Positions 17,954 through 25,595 of a stretch of 50,969 nt of DNA are shown piece after piece. Source of the stretch: Phycisphaerae bacterium (lineage in GTDB: Bacteria > Planctomycetota > Phycisphaerae > Phycisphaerales > SM1A02); contig PAAJ01000017.1 of NCBI GenBank assembly GCA_002702575.1, forward strand, positions 91,415 to 142,383, read 5' to 3'. The first letter of the stretch is position 1, and each line of letters opens with the position of its first letter. The translations under genes were made by a program, and so were the position numbers. The notes under the pieces are model-generated. The model did not search any database and was not told where the DNA came from. It was given only the letters and a program-made list of their open reading frames with translations.

Positions 17954-18482
17954 GCGTCACGCCCTCCGGCAAGAACGGGATCAACGGAGCGGGCACCCGC
18001 TTCAATCCTCGTCTCAGCGCCTTGGCCAGGGCATAGCGCATGGCATCATCACGTCTTTTGAGAACAGCCTTGGTGACATTGAGGCCGTGCTCTTCCATGC
18101 ATCGAAGGGCCCAGTCCCAGGCCATGTATTCCTCGAGACATCGTGGTGAGTAGCGATTGAAACCGATGGCATGATGACCCACTTCATGCAGAAAGACGGC
18201 GCAACTCATGGGCCCCTTTGGATACGGCGCTTCGATCATCCGATCCACATGCCCCTTGGTGTCACGAAGCTCCCAGGCACAACCACTTGTCCGAGTTCGC
18301 CATCGGTGCACCCGGATGCCCCAGCTGGCCTTCATGTCCTGAACCAGCTGGTCATACCGCGCCTGCATGCCCTTGGATGGACCGATCGATTCCGGCCGAG
18401 CCGAGTGATCCGCATTGGACAGTCTCGGATTGACCTTCTTGTCCGCCTCGCGACTCGACACAAAATCCCAGAGAGTGAGCAT
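17892..18482 (-). CDS. HExxH putative metalloprotein/peptidase-like protein
   Basis: A 196-residue protein from the ATG at 18482, just inside the end of the fmt transcript. The central element is FLHEVGHHAIGF (HEVGH at 99-103), a zincin-like HExxH. It is followed 14 residues later by CLEEYMAWDWAL, whose glutamates could be the third zinc ligand. Before it are GIRVHRWRTRTSGCAWELRD and RMIEAPYPKGP, suggesting a small conserved fold rather than a chance HExxH. No signal peptide is visible, so it is probably cytoplasmic. Position after def and fmt on the same strand (nine bases from fmt) suggests co-transcription with N-terminal protein processing genes. A link to that process is inference only. 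Confidence 0.65.
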   Translation of the reverse strand: MLTLWDFVSSREADKKVNPRLSNADHSARPESIGPSKGMQARYDQLVQDMKASWGIRVHRWRTRTSGCAWELRDTKGHVDRMIEAPYPKGPMSCAVFLHEVGHHAIGFNRYSPRCLEEYMAWDWALRCMEEHGLNVTKAVLKRRDDAMRYALAKALRRGLKRVPAPLIPFLPEGVTLRQSDPQTNRSQADQRSMVG

Positions 18483-18490
18483 GAAGCGTT

Positions 18491-19411
18491 TCAAACCGAT
18501 GAAATCCTTGCATCCTGTTCCAGCGAGTGTCCACGGAGCCAGTCCGCCCACGACATCGGGCGTCCACCGGCCGGCTGGACTTCCAGCAGTTCCACCGTAC
18601 CAATTCCATCCTGACCGCAGGCGACATGGCCCGTATCAAGGATCGTGCCAGGCGGGCAATCATGCCGCTCGGGCAGGTCACGCACACGCTTCAATCGCAA
18701 GGTGGATGTCCCGATCATGACATCACAACCAGGCCATGGCGTCAGGCCATGAATGCGTCCGCGGACCTGTGGTGCCGGCAAGGAGAAATCGGCCGTGGCA
18801 TCAGCCCGACTCAACTTGGCTGCATGGGTGACCTTTGAGGCGTCCTGTACCTGAGGCTGCAGAGAACCACTTTCCATCCTCGTCAGTGCTTCATCGAGGG
18901 CTTCGGGTCCGAACTGGGCTAGACGATCATGCAGTTCGCCGGCCGTTTCAATCGGATCAACGGGTGTTTCACGGACCGCCAGAACTTCGCCGGCATCCAT
19001 GACACTGGCAAGCGTGATGACGCTGACACCCGTCGTTGAATCTCCGGCCATGAGGCACCGCTGGATCGGTGCCGCCCCTCGCCACCTTGGCAGCAGTGAT
19101 CCATGCAGATTGCAGGCAAACCGATCCTCCAGGAGCGACTCGGGCAACTTCAGGCCGTAGGCGATGACGACCCAGGCGTCGACCGGCTCGTTGCGAATCT
19201 GCTGGATCGTGGCTTCATCAAGAGACTCGGGACGCAGGAGTGGCAACTCATGCTCCAGAGCAAACGTGGATATCGGTGTTTCCCGAAGGTGTCGTTTTCT
19301 GCCGGCAGGCCGATCGGGCTGACTGACGACGAATCCGATCTCGTGATCCGATGCGAGCGATTGGAGCGAGGGAAGTCCGAAGGCGCCAGAGCCGAAGAAA
19401 CCGATTCGCAC
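18491..19411 (-). CDS. fmt: Methionyl-tRNA formyltransferase Fmt
   Basis: Adds a formyl group to initiator Met-tRNA using 10-formyl-tetrahydrofolate. The 306-residue protein starts with MRIGFFGSGAFGLPSLQSL. It has the catalytic block NLHGSLLPRWRGAAPIQ (Asn and His of the active site) and the downstream MDAGEVL aspartate. A C-terminal tRNA-binding domain follows (RIHGLTPWPGCDVMIG). The start codon is GTG at 19411, with GAGG seven bases upstream inside the end of def. The gap to the def stop is three bases. The def-fmt pairing is the common bacterial arrangement. Fmt with a normal active site implies standard formyl-Met initiation. Confidence 0.95.
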   Translation of the reverse strand: MRIGFFGSGAFGLPSLQSLASDHEIGFVVSQPDRPAGRKRHLRETPISTFALEHELPLLRPESLDEATIQQIRNEPVDAWVVIAYGLKLPESLLEDRFACNLHGSLLPRWRGAAPIQRCLMAGDSTTGVSVITLASVMDAGEVLAVRETPVDPIETAGELHDRLAQFGPEALDEALTRMESGSLQPQVQDASKVTHAAKLSRADATADFSLPAPQVRGRIHGLTPWPGCDVMIGTSTLRLKRVRDLPERHDCPPGTILDTGHVACGQDGIGTVELLEVQPAGGRPMSWADWLRGHSLEQDARISSV

Positions 19412-19414
19412 TGT

Positions 19415-19927
19415 TCAGCCTCGTTCCAGATCACGAAGTGCACGACGGTTTCGCAGGCGTTCCATCGAGGACATTCGATCGATGATGAGACGACCATTCA
19501 GATGATCATTTTCATGCTGCCACACACGGGCAATGTGCTCGGAAGACACCGCTTCCACGGACTCACCATGCTCATTGAGCCCTCGAATCCGAATGCCTTG
19601 AGGACGGTCCACGTTGACCAGGATGCCGGGGAGGCTCAAGCAGCCCTCCTCATCGCTCTCCTTGGTGTCCTCGACAACTTCCAGCTCGGGATTGATCCAG
19701 ACACATCCCCGCGTCAGCTCGTCCGGATCCCGCGTGATGAACAGCCTCATGGCCAGGCCCACCTGAGGAGCCGCCAAACCGATCCCCTCGGCCTCGTCCA
19801 TCAGCTCGAACATCCGATCCACAACCGCCCTGACCTCATCATCCACAGTCTTCACTGGCTCGGCCTTGAGCCGGAGGACAGGATGGGGGTGTGTGAGAAT
19901 GTCGAGTGCCGAGGGGTCCATTGACAT
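19415..19927 (-). CDS. def: Peptide deformylase Def
   Basis: Metallo-hydrolase that removes the N-formyl group from nascent proteins. The 170-residue product has all three family motifs: GIGLAAPQVG (motif 1), EGCLSLPG (motif 2, with the metal-binding cysteine) and WQHENDHLNGRLIIDRM (motif 3, QHExDHLxG with two histidines and the catalytic glutamate). The start could be the ATG at 19927 or the one two codons later at 19921. No clear ribosome site separates them. It is the first gene of the def-fmt-HExxH run and is divergent from the TPR gene at 20057. Confidence 0.93.
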   Translation of the reverse strand: MSMDPSALDILTHPHPVLRLKAEPVKTVDDEVRAVVDRMFELMDEAEGIGLAAPQVGLAMRLFITRDPDELTRGCVWINPELEVVEDTKESDEEGCLSLPGILVNVDRPQGIRIRGLNEHGESVEAVSSEHIARVWQHENDHLNGRLIIDRMSSMERLRNRRALRDLERG

Positions 19928-20056
19928 CCGGACATGGTACGAAACCCTGAAACAAGGAGCCTCTTCCGCATCGGATTGACCAGCGTTTATGATGTGCGTA
20001 GGGTGCAGAGCCGGTGAGATGTCCTGCCGGCCCCCGATTTTGAACACTCCTGAGGG

Positions 20057-21547
20057 ATGACGCCACCCGTGGCCATTTTTCGCAAGAAACAAGATGATGC
20101 CGAGGCTTCTGATGCCGTCGAGCAGTTCAAGCCTGATCCAGAGAAGGCCAGCAAGTGGTTCCAGCATGCCCGGGCCATGGCCGAATCTCATCAATGGAGT
20201 TCTGCGCTTGTCTATTACGCGCATGGCCTGAAACTTGATCCCGGTTCGCTCTCGGGCCAGGAACAGCTGCTTGAAGTGGCCCAACGCTACTACAAGTCCG
20301 GTGGCAAGAAGTTGCCCTCCAAGGACATCAAGCAACTGGATGGCCCCACCCCCATGGACAAGATGGCGGTCGCGTTGGTGTCCTGGGCCGGCGAGCTGGA
20401 CAAGGCGGGACTGGCGATCAAGGCACTGGAGGCCACGGTCAAGGCAGAGCAGTTCGGCCTGGGTGCGTATCTGTGCCCGCGGATCCTCGTGATCATGCGA
20501 CGGGCCAAGAAGGTCAATCGAAACCATCTGCTCCAGCTCAAGTCTCTGGCGGCTGAATGCGATGACTGGGATGTCGCCATCGCGGCAGGAACCGCTGCCC
20601 TCGAAATGGACTCCAGTGATTCCAAACTGGATGACGAACTCAAGGACCTGGCCGCTCAGAGAGCCATGGCCAAGGGCGGATACGAAAAGGCGGCAGGCAA
20701 GGAAGGCGGTTTCCGCGAATTCATCAAGGACGCCGACAAGCAGCAGCAGCTCGATCAGGATGCATCACTTGCTGGAGCCGGCGGTTCCAGGCAGTCGAGC
20801 CTTGAACGAGCACGTCATGCCTATGAAACCAGCCCGGAAGTCCCCGATGTCCTGAACAAGTATGCCCAGCTGCTTCGTCGGGAAGGCACTGACGCCTCCC
20901 TGGAGGAAGCCGAACGCGTCTATCAAGCCGGATACGAAGCGACTGGCGAATACCGTTTCCGGATGAACGCCGGCGACATCGCCATCAATCGATACCGCTC
21001 TGCAATCAATCTGCTCGAGCAGGAACTGGAGAATGTCGGCGAGAGCGAGCGTGCTGCGATGCAGGAACGAATCGAGCAGAAGCAACAGGAGCTGCTGGAT
21101 CTCGAAGCCGGCGAATACGCCGATCGATCAGACAAGTACCCCACTGATCGCGGCCTCAAGTATCAGCTGGGGGATGTCGCCTTCCGTCGAGGTGATCTTC
21201 CAACAGCCATGGAATGCTTCCAGAAATCGAAGGACGAGCCCAAGCTCCGAACCATTGCAGGTCATTACCTCGGGCGTTGCTTTGCGTTGGAAGATTGGCA
21301 CTCGGAAGCCATCGCGGAATATCAGGAAGTGCTCTCGAACATCGACGCCTCCGACAAGGAGCGGGAGATGGACATCCGGTACGACCTCATGGTCTCGATG
21401 ATTGCCTCGTCCCGTTCGGATTCCAATGTCGAACTGGCACGGGATGCCCTTGAAATCTGTTCATGGATCGCCCGAAAGGACATCACCTACAAGGACATCC
21501 GTGATCGTCGCAAGGAAATCGACCAACTCGTCCGCGAGCTGGGCTGA
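20057..21547 (+). CDS. Tetratricopeptide-like repeat protein, 496 residues
   Basis: A soluble helical protein of unknown role. It begins with a basic/charged stretch (AIFRKKQDDAEASDAVEQFKPDPEKASKWF). TPR-like pairs follow: WFQHARAMAESHQWSSALVYYAHGLKL, a middle block with YETSPEVPDVLNKYAQLLRREG, and a late block GDVAFRRGDLPTAMECFQKSKDEP then LGRCFALEDWHSEAIAEYQEVL. A coiled coil is likely near 325-350 (LEQELENVGESERAAMQERIEQKQQELLDLE). The ATG at 20057 has GAGGG overlapping closely; a GTG at 20069 is an alternative. It sits four bases upstream of kdsB, so the two may share a transcript. No enzymatic motif is seen. Confidence 0.75.
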   Translation: MTPPVAIFRKKQDDAEASDAVEQFKPDPEKASKWFQHARAMAESHQWSSALVYYAHGLKLDPGSLSGQEQLLEVAQRYYKSGGKKLPSKDIKQLDGPTPMDKMAVALVSWAGELDKAGLAIKALEATVKAEQFGLGAYLCPRILVIMRRAKKVNRNHLLQLKSLAAECDDWDVAIAAGTAALEMDSSDSKLDDELKDLAAQRAMAKGGYEKAAGKEGGFREFIKDADKQQQLDQDASLAGAGGSRQSSLERARHAYETSPEVPDVLNKYAQLLRREGTDASLEEAERVYQAGYEATGEYRFRMNAGDIAINRYRSAINLLEQELENVGESERAAMQERIEQKQQELLDLEAGEYADRSDKYPTDRGLKYQLGDVAFRRGDLPTAMECFQKSKDEPKLRTIAGHYLGRCFALEDWHSEAIAEYQEVLSNIDASDKEREMDIRYDLMVSMIASSRSDSNVELARDALEICSWIARKDITYKDIRDRRKEIDQLVRELG

Positions 21548-21550
21548 ATC

Positions 21551-22300
21551 GTGCCAGGCGCCATCGCCGTCATTCCGGCTCGACTCGAATCCTCACGCTT
21601 TCCCCGCAAGGCGTTGGCGGACACAACGGGGCTGCCTCTGATCATTCATGTTGCCCGTCAGGCCGCCAAGGCCACCCATGTCCAGCATGTGATCATCGTG
21701 AGTGATGCGGAGGAGATCCTGCAATCGGCCAGGGACCACGGCTTCGAAGCCAGAGCGACGCGAGCGGATCATCTGAATGGAACCACCCGCATTGCCGAGA
21801 TCGCACCAGACCTCGACTGTGAACTGCTGGTGAATGTGCAGGCCGACGAGCCGGAAATCGATCCGATCATCATCGATGCCGCCATCGAGACCCTCCAGAG
21901 CCATCCGGAATGCCAGGTCGGAACGATCGCCTCCTGGATGACCCCCGAGGACGATCCTCAGGATCCCAATCTCGTCAAGGTGGTCATGAACCAGGCCGGA
22001 GAGGCGCTCTACTTCTCGAGAGCTTCCATTCCCCATCAGCGGGATGGGGATGACGACACCCCTCGCCTGAAACATGTCGGACTGTACGTCTACAGACGGG
22101 ACTTTCTGCCCGTGTATGCGGACCTGCCAGCGACTCGGGCGGAAGAGGCCGAAAAGCTGGAACAGCTTCGCATCCTCGAACATGGCTATCGGATCGCCGT
22201 GGCCATCCGCGAAAGCAACCATCAGGGGATCGATACACCTGCACAGTACGAGGCTTTCGTCGCCCGTCAGCTCGCAGGAGATGCGGGAAGCCAGGATTGA
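21551..22300 (+). CDS. kdsB: 3-deoxy-manno-octulosonate cytidylyltransferase KdsB
   Basis: Activates Kdo as CMP-Kdo for lipid A-core synthesis. The 249-residue protein begins AVIPARLESSRFPRKALAD, the nucleotide-binding signature (IPARxxSxRxPxK). It also has VSDAEEI, VNVQADEPEIDP (metal-binding aspartate block), YFSRASIPHQRD and HVGLYVYRRDFL, all typical of KdsB. The start codon is GTG at 21551, four bases after the TPR gene. CMP-Kdo has no common use outside LPS-type glycolipids, so this gene is good evidence of a diderm envelope. No other kds or lpx genes are in the window. Confidence 0.92.
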   Translation: MPGAIAVIPARLESSRFPRKALADTTGLPLIIHVARQAAKATHVQHVIIVSDAEEILQSARDHGFEARATRADHLNGTTRIAEIAPDLDCELLVNVQADEPEIDPIIIDAAIETLQSHPECQVGTIASWMTPEDDPQDPNLVKVVMNQAGEALYFSRASIPHQRDGDDDTPRLKHVGLYVYRRDFLPVYADLPATRAEEAEKLEQLRILEHGYRIAVAIRESNHQGIDTPAQYEAFVARQLAGDAGSQD

Positions 22301-22336
22301 GTTCGAAGAATTCCGTTCGGCGCGGTACACTCGGAC

Positions 22337-24220
22337 ATGCCCCACCAGGATCACGATGCCCAAGATGGCACCCACCAGTCCGGCTCATTTCTGAGTCGAT
22401 TCGGACAATCCTCCGACTCAACTGAGTTCTTCTCACCTCACCCCGAAGGCTATGTGCCGGGCAGGACGGCGTATGTTGCCGTGCTCGGTACAGTCATGAG
22501 CGGACTCGGGAAGGGAATCTTTTCCTCTTCCCTCGCCAAGCTGCTCAAGGACAAGGGCCTGGCGGTTGCGCCAGTGAAGCTCGAGGGCTACCTGAATGTC
22601 GACAGTGGAACGCTGAACCCCTACCGACACGGTGAAGTGTTCGTACTGGATGACGGCACCGAATGCGACATGGATCTGGGAACGTACGAACGGATCCTTG
22701 ATCAGAATCTTTCCGTCCAGAACTTCACGACAGCCGGTCAGATCTACACGGAAGTCCTGGATCGAGAACGCCGCGGCGGGTATCTCGGCCGTGATGTCCA
22801 GATGATCCCCCATGTGACCGGTGAAGTGAAGCGACGACTTCGCCACCTGGCCATGACCGGTGGACCCGATGGCGGCCCCGCCGACCTCGTCTTCATCGAA
22901 GTAGGCGGCACTGTGGGCGACTATGAGAACGGCTTCTACATCGAAGCCCTTCGTGAACTCGCTTTCGAGGAAGGTCAGGGCAAGGCCTGCTTCGTGGCGC
23001 TGACCTACGTCCTCGATCCACCGACCCTTGGTGAACAGAAATCCAAGGCGGCACAGCTCGGCATCAAACGATTGATGGAGTCCGGCATCCAGCCCCACAT
23101 CATTGCCTGCCGTGCGGAACGACCTGTTGCCGAGACGGTCCGTGAAAAGGTCTCGATGTTCTCGAACGTCCCTCTGCAACGAGTCATGTCCATGCATGAT
23201 CGGGAGTCGATCTACACGATTCCCGAAGCGATGCGGGCCCAGGGACTCGACCGTGAGATTCTCACGATTCTCGACTGCCACGACCGCGTGGACACCGTCA
23301 AGGAAGACAAGGCCCGCTCCCGGTGGATGGAGTTCTCCGATGGACTCACCGGAACACGTGAACATGACATCACCATCGGCATCCTCGGCAAGTACACCGC
23401 GCTTCGAGATGCCTATGCCTCGATCGACAAGGCCATCGAACATTCCGCCACTCATCTCTCGGCGAATGTGAACGTGAAGTGGATCGACACGACCGAAATC
23501 AGTGACGCCGAGTCCGCTCTCGGCAGTGAGCAACTGGATGCCGTGATCGTCCCCGGAGGTTTCGGGGAACGTGGTGTCGAAGGCAAGATCGCCGGCGTGA
23601 AGTGGGTCCGCGAGCACAAGGTTCCGTTCCTTGGAATCTGCCTTGGCTTCCAGATGGCGGTGATCGAGTACGCCCGGCACATGGCCAATCTGGACGGCGC
23701 AAGCTCCACCGAATTCACCACCGAATGCGAGCATGCCGTGATTTCAGAACTTCCTGATCAGAAACTGATCGAGGGCCTGGGAGGCACCATGAGACTGGGT
23801 GGACAGGATGTCGCGGTGACGCCGGGATCCATGGCCAGCTTCCTCTACGACGGCAAGACCATGATCCGGGAACGCTTCCGACATCGATACGAGGTCGATC
23901 CGGAATACATCAAGACGCTCACGGATGCCGGCCTCATCTTCTCAGGCAGACACCCTGAGCAACCCATCATGCAGATTCTGGAGCTGCCCCAGGACGTACA
24001 CCCCTACTTCCTGGCTGCTCAGTACCACCCGGAACTGACCAGTCGGCCCCTGGACCCACAGCCCATGTTCCTGGGGCTGCTCGCAGCAGCCATCAAGCGG
24101 CGAAATCCCGCCCTGAGCAGAGAGGCGATTTCAGCACGCTGGTTGCCCACACCCCCCTCACCAGGGACCGCTGTACCGCCATCGCAGGCCAACCAATCTG
24201 CCACGAGCCCCTGTTCATGA
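22337..24220 (+). CDS. pyrG: CTP synthase PyrG, divergent synthase domain
   Basis: Glutamine-dependent amination of UTP to CTP. The 627-residue protein has an extra N-terminal segment of about 45 polar residues, then the synthase domain and a C-terminal glutaminase. The glutaminase is canonical: PFLGICLGFQ with the nucleophilic Cys, and QYHPELTSRP with His-Glu. The synthase half deviates from the family. The P-loop is GTVMSGLGKG (usual GGVVSSLGKG), KLDPYINVDPGTMSP becomes KLEGYLNVDSGTLNP, LGHYERF becomes LGTYERI, and the UTP/CTP-binding KTKPTQHS block becomes QKSKAAQLG. EIGGTVGD (here EVGGTVGDYE) and NFTTAGQIY are kept. The first ATG lacks a clear ribosome site, so the true N-terminus may be later. 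It is still likely a functional CTP synthase. Confidence 0.9.
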   Translation: MPHQDHDAQDGTHQSGSFLSRFGQSSDSTEFFSPHPEGYVPGRTAYVAVLGTVMSGLGKGIFSSSLAKLLKDKGLAVAPVKLEGYLNVDSGTLNPYRHGEVFVLDDGTECDMDLGTYERILDQNLSVQNFTTAGQIYTEVLDRERRGGYLGRDVQMIPHVTGEVKRRLRHLAMTGGPDGGPADLVFIEVGGTVGDYENGFYIEALRELAFEEGQGKACFVALTYVLDPPTLGEQKSKAAQLGIKRLMESGIQPHIIACRAERPVAETVREKVSMFSNVPLQRVMSMHDRESIYTIPEAMRAQGLDREILTILDCHDRVDTVKEDKARSRWMEFSDGLTGTREHDITIGILGKYTALRDAYASIDKAIEHSATHLSANVNVKWIDTTEISDAESALGSEQLDAVIVPGGFGERGVEGKIAGVKWVREHKVPFLGICLGFQMAVIEYARHMANLDGASSTEFTTECEHAVISELPDQKLIEGLGGTMRLGGQDVAVTPGSMASFLYDGKTMIRERFRHRYEVDPEYIKTLTDAGLIFSGRHPEQPIMQILELPQDVHPYFLAAQYHPELTSRPLDPQPMFLGLLAAAIKRRNPALSREAISARWLPTPPSPGTAVPPSQANQSATSPCS

Positions 24221-24222
24221 TG

Positions 24223-24241
24223 AACAGCCCCAAGGGCTGTT
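24223..24241 (+). other. Perfect short hairpin between pyrG and tRNA-Met
   Basis: AACAGCCC-CAA-GGGCTGTT forms an eight-base-pair stem with a three-base loop three bases after the pyrG stop. No T-run follows, so it is not a standard Rho-independent terminator. The sequence just after it, TAGAAT at 24241-24246, could be a -10 element for the tRNA that begins 18 bases on. It may serve as 3'-end protection for pyrG mRNA or as a processing site. Confidence 0.35.
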
Positions 24242-24263
24242 AGAATGCTGGACTGTTCCCTCA

Positions 24264-24338
24264 GGCGATGTAGCTCAGCCTGGTTAGAGCGAGGGATTCA
24301 TAAACCCTAGGTCACAGGTTCAAATCCTGTCATCGCCA
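24264..24338 (+). tRNA. tRNA-Met (CAT anticodon)
   Basis: A 75-base cloverleaf. The acceptor GGCGATG pairs with CATCGCC and discriminator A follows at 24338. The D arm is GCTCAGCCTGGTTAGAGC. The anticodon loop TTCATAA has CAT at 34-36, with one A-A mismatch at the top of the anticodon stem. The T arm is CAGGTTCAAATCCTG. The fully paired first base pair argues against an initiator tRNA. Elongator Met is preferred, but tRNA-Ile2 (CAT read as lysidine-AU) cannot be excluded without identity-element scoring. The 3' CCA is not encoded. Confidence 0.9.
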
Positions 24339-24344
24339 TTCGAG

Positions 24345-24385
24345 CCCCCTCGATTACATCAGTTGATCGAGGGGGTCGTCTTTTT
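24345..24385 (+). terminator. Rho-independent terminator after tRNA-Met
   Basis: Ten-base-pair stem CCCCCTCGAT (24345-24354) with ATCGAGGGGG (24366-24375), an 11-base loop, then TCGTCTTTTT. It starts seven bases after the tRNA, so it ends that transcript and possibly read-through from pyrG. Confidence 0.85.
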
Positions 24386-24456
24386 CAGATTCTTCACAAC
24401 CTCGGCCATTCCTCACCACCGCATACCAAGGGCAGGACAGGTAGCATGCTCATCGC

Positions 24457-25326
24457 ATGGAACTGCACCTCCTCGGGACCGGATGCCCCGCTGTCGACCC
24501 TGATCGAATGGGCCCTGCTGCCCTTGTTCGATCAAGCGATGGCGCTCGCATCCTGGTGGACTGCGGATCAGGTGTCTCGCAACGGCTGGTCTCCGCTGGA
24601 ACCCCGGGAGCGGACATTGATCTTCTTCTGCTGACGCATCTTCACTCCGATCACGTCGTCGATCTCTTTCAACTGGTGATTTCCTCCTGGCATCAAGGTC
24701 GAGACCGTGGACTTCAGGTCGTCGGCCCGGCCGGAACCCAGCAATTCGTCGGGTCCCTTCTCGAGGTCTGGAGACCGGAACTCGAGGGCCGTGTGATGCA
24801 TGAGAAACGACCGTCCATCGAGGGACTGGATGTCGAGATCAATGAAATCGGTCACGGTGCCGAGATGGAACTGGGCGATCTTCTGATCGAGGCCTTCGAA
24901 GTCGACCACCGACCGATGGTTCCGGCCTTCGGGTATTCGTTTCGCGAACACGACAATCACCTGGTGATCAGCGGTGACACCGGCCCGTGTGAGACCTTGA
25001 TCGAGGCTGCCATGGGCTGTGACGTCCTGCTGCATGATGTCCTTCTCAAGCATGAGATGGTGCCCGCCGAAGGGATCCGGACCCAGGAAACCATCGACCA
25101 AGTCGCGTCGTATCACGCGACCGCAGATCAGGTCGGTCGAATCGCGGCCGAAGCCGAGGCGAAGTCGCTTTTTCTCACGCATTTCGTTCCACCCAGATTC
25201 GATGAAGCCACGCTTCTCGAGATGGTGCAGGCGGACTACGACGGACCGGTGATCTGTGGAGAGGATCTGATGTTGATCGACGTCGAAAATCCCACGGCAG
25301 CCCGAGTCGTCAACTGCAGACCATGA
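24457..25326 (+). CDS. MBL-fold metallohydrolase, ribonuclease Z-like
   Basis: A 289-residue metallo-beta-lactamase-fold protein. The zinc-binding motif THLHSDH lies at 60-66 (H61, H63, D65, H66). Further ligands are likely in VDHRP, ISGDTGPCE (the family aspartate) and FLTHFVP. The opening MELHLLGTGCPAVDPDRMGPA is the RNase Z/arylsulfatase-type LGTGxPxPxxxRxG block. Length is close to RNase Z (about 300), but the fold is used for many hydrolyses and the flexible arm of classical RNase Z is not obvious. tRNA 3' processing is possible given the flanking tRNA genes, whose 3' CCA is not encoded; this is inference. Confidence 0.75.
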   Translation: MELHLLGTGCPAVDPDRMGPAALVRSSDGARILVDCGSGVSQRLVSAGTPGADIDLLLLTHLHSDHVVDLFQLVISSWHQGRDRGLQVVGPAGTQQFVGSLLEVWRPELEGRVMHEKRPSIEGLDVEINEIGHGAEMELGDLLIEAFEVDHRPMVPAFGYSFREHDNHLVISGDTGPCETLIEAAMGCDVLLHDVLLKHEMVPAEGIRTQETIDQVASYHATADQVGRIAAEAEAKSLFLTHFVPPRFDEATLLEMVQADYDGPVICGEDLMLIDVENPTAARVVNCRP

Positions 25327-25340
25327 ATCACGGGAACTTC

Positions 25341-25383
25341 AAAAAGGCCAGGAGCCGGTCCCGAGAGACCAGCCCCTGCCTTC
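25341..25383 (-). terminator. Hairpin terminator downstream of tRNA-Glu
   Basis: On the minus strand an imperfect stem (outer AAGGCAGG against CCTGGCCTT, inner GGTC against GACC) is followed by TTTTT, about ten bases after the tRNA-Glu 3' end. It would end the tRNA-Glu transcript. Read on the plus strand the same hairpin is 15 bases after the MBL gene stop, but it is followed by TTCCTTC rather than a T-run, so it is weaker there. Confidence 0.55.
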
Positions 25384-25393
25384 CTTCTCCGAA

Positions 25394-25465
25394 TGACCCC
25401 GGGGAGAATCGAACTCCCGTTTTGAGGATGAGAACCTCACGTCCTAGCCGCTAGACGACGGGGCC
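25394..25465 (-). tRNA. tRNA-Glu (CTC anticodon)
   Basis: A 72-base cloverleaf on the minus strand. The acceptor GGCCCCG pairs with CGGGGTC, with a single G-U at position 2, and discriminator A follows. The D arm is GTCTAGCGGCTAGGAC. The anticodon stem-loop TGAGG-TTCTCAT-CCTCA has CTC at 34-36, and the T arm is CGGGAGTTCGATTCTCCCG. The CTC isoacceptor fits a GC-rich genome using GAG codons. No CCA is encoded. Confidence 0.93.
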
Positions 25466-25595
25466 GGGCGAATCGCAGATGGTAGCGTCAGCCCCTGAAC
25501 CCGGCAACAGATCGATCGATTGGGCCCAATAGGCCGACCCAACCGACCCGAAACCTCAGACAGGTCCACCCTGTGCTCTGGATACACTTGGCGGC

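Noticed and set aside
22433-23734. 433-codon open frame antisense to pyrG
   Set aside because: It lies wholly inside the conserved CTP synthase gene. Long antisense frames arise here from codon bias, and it shows no domain.
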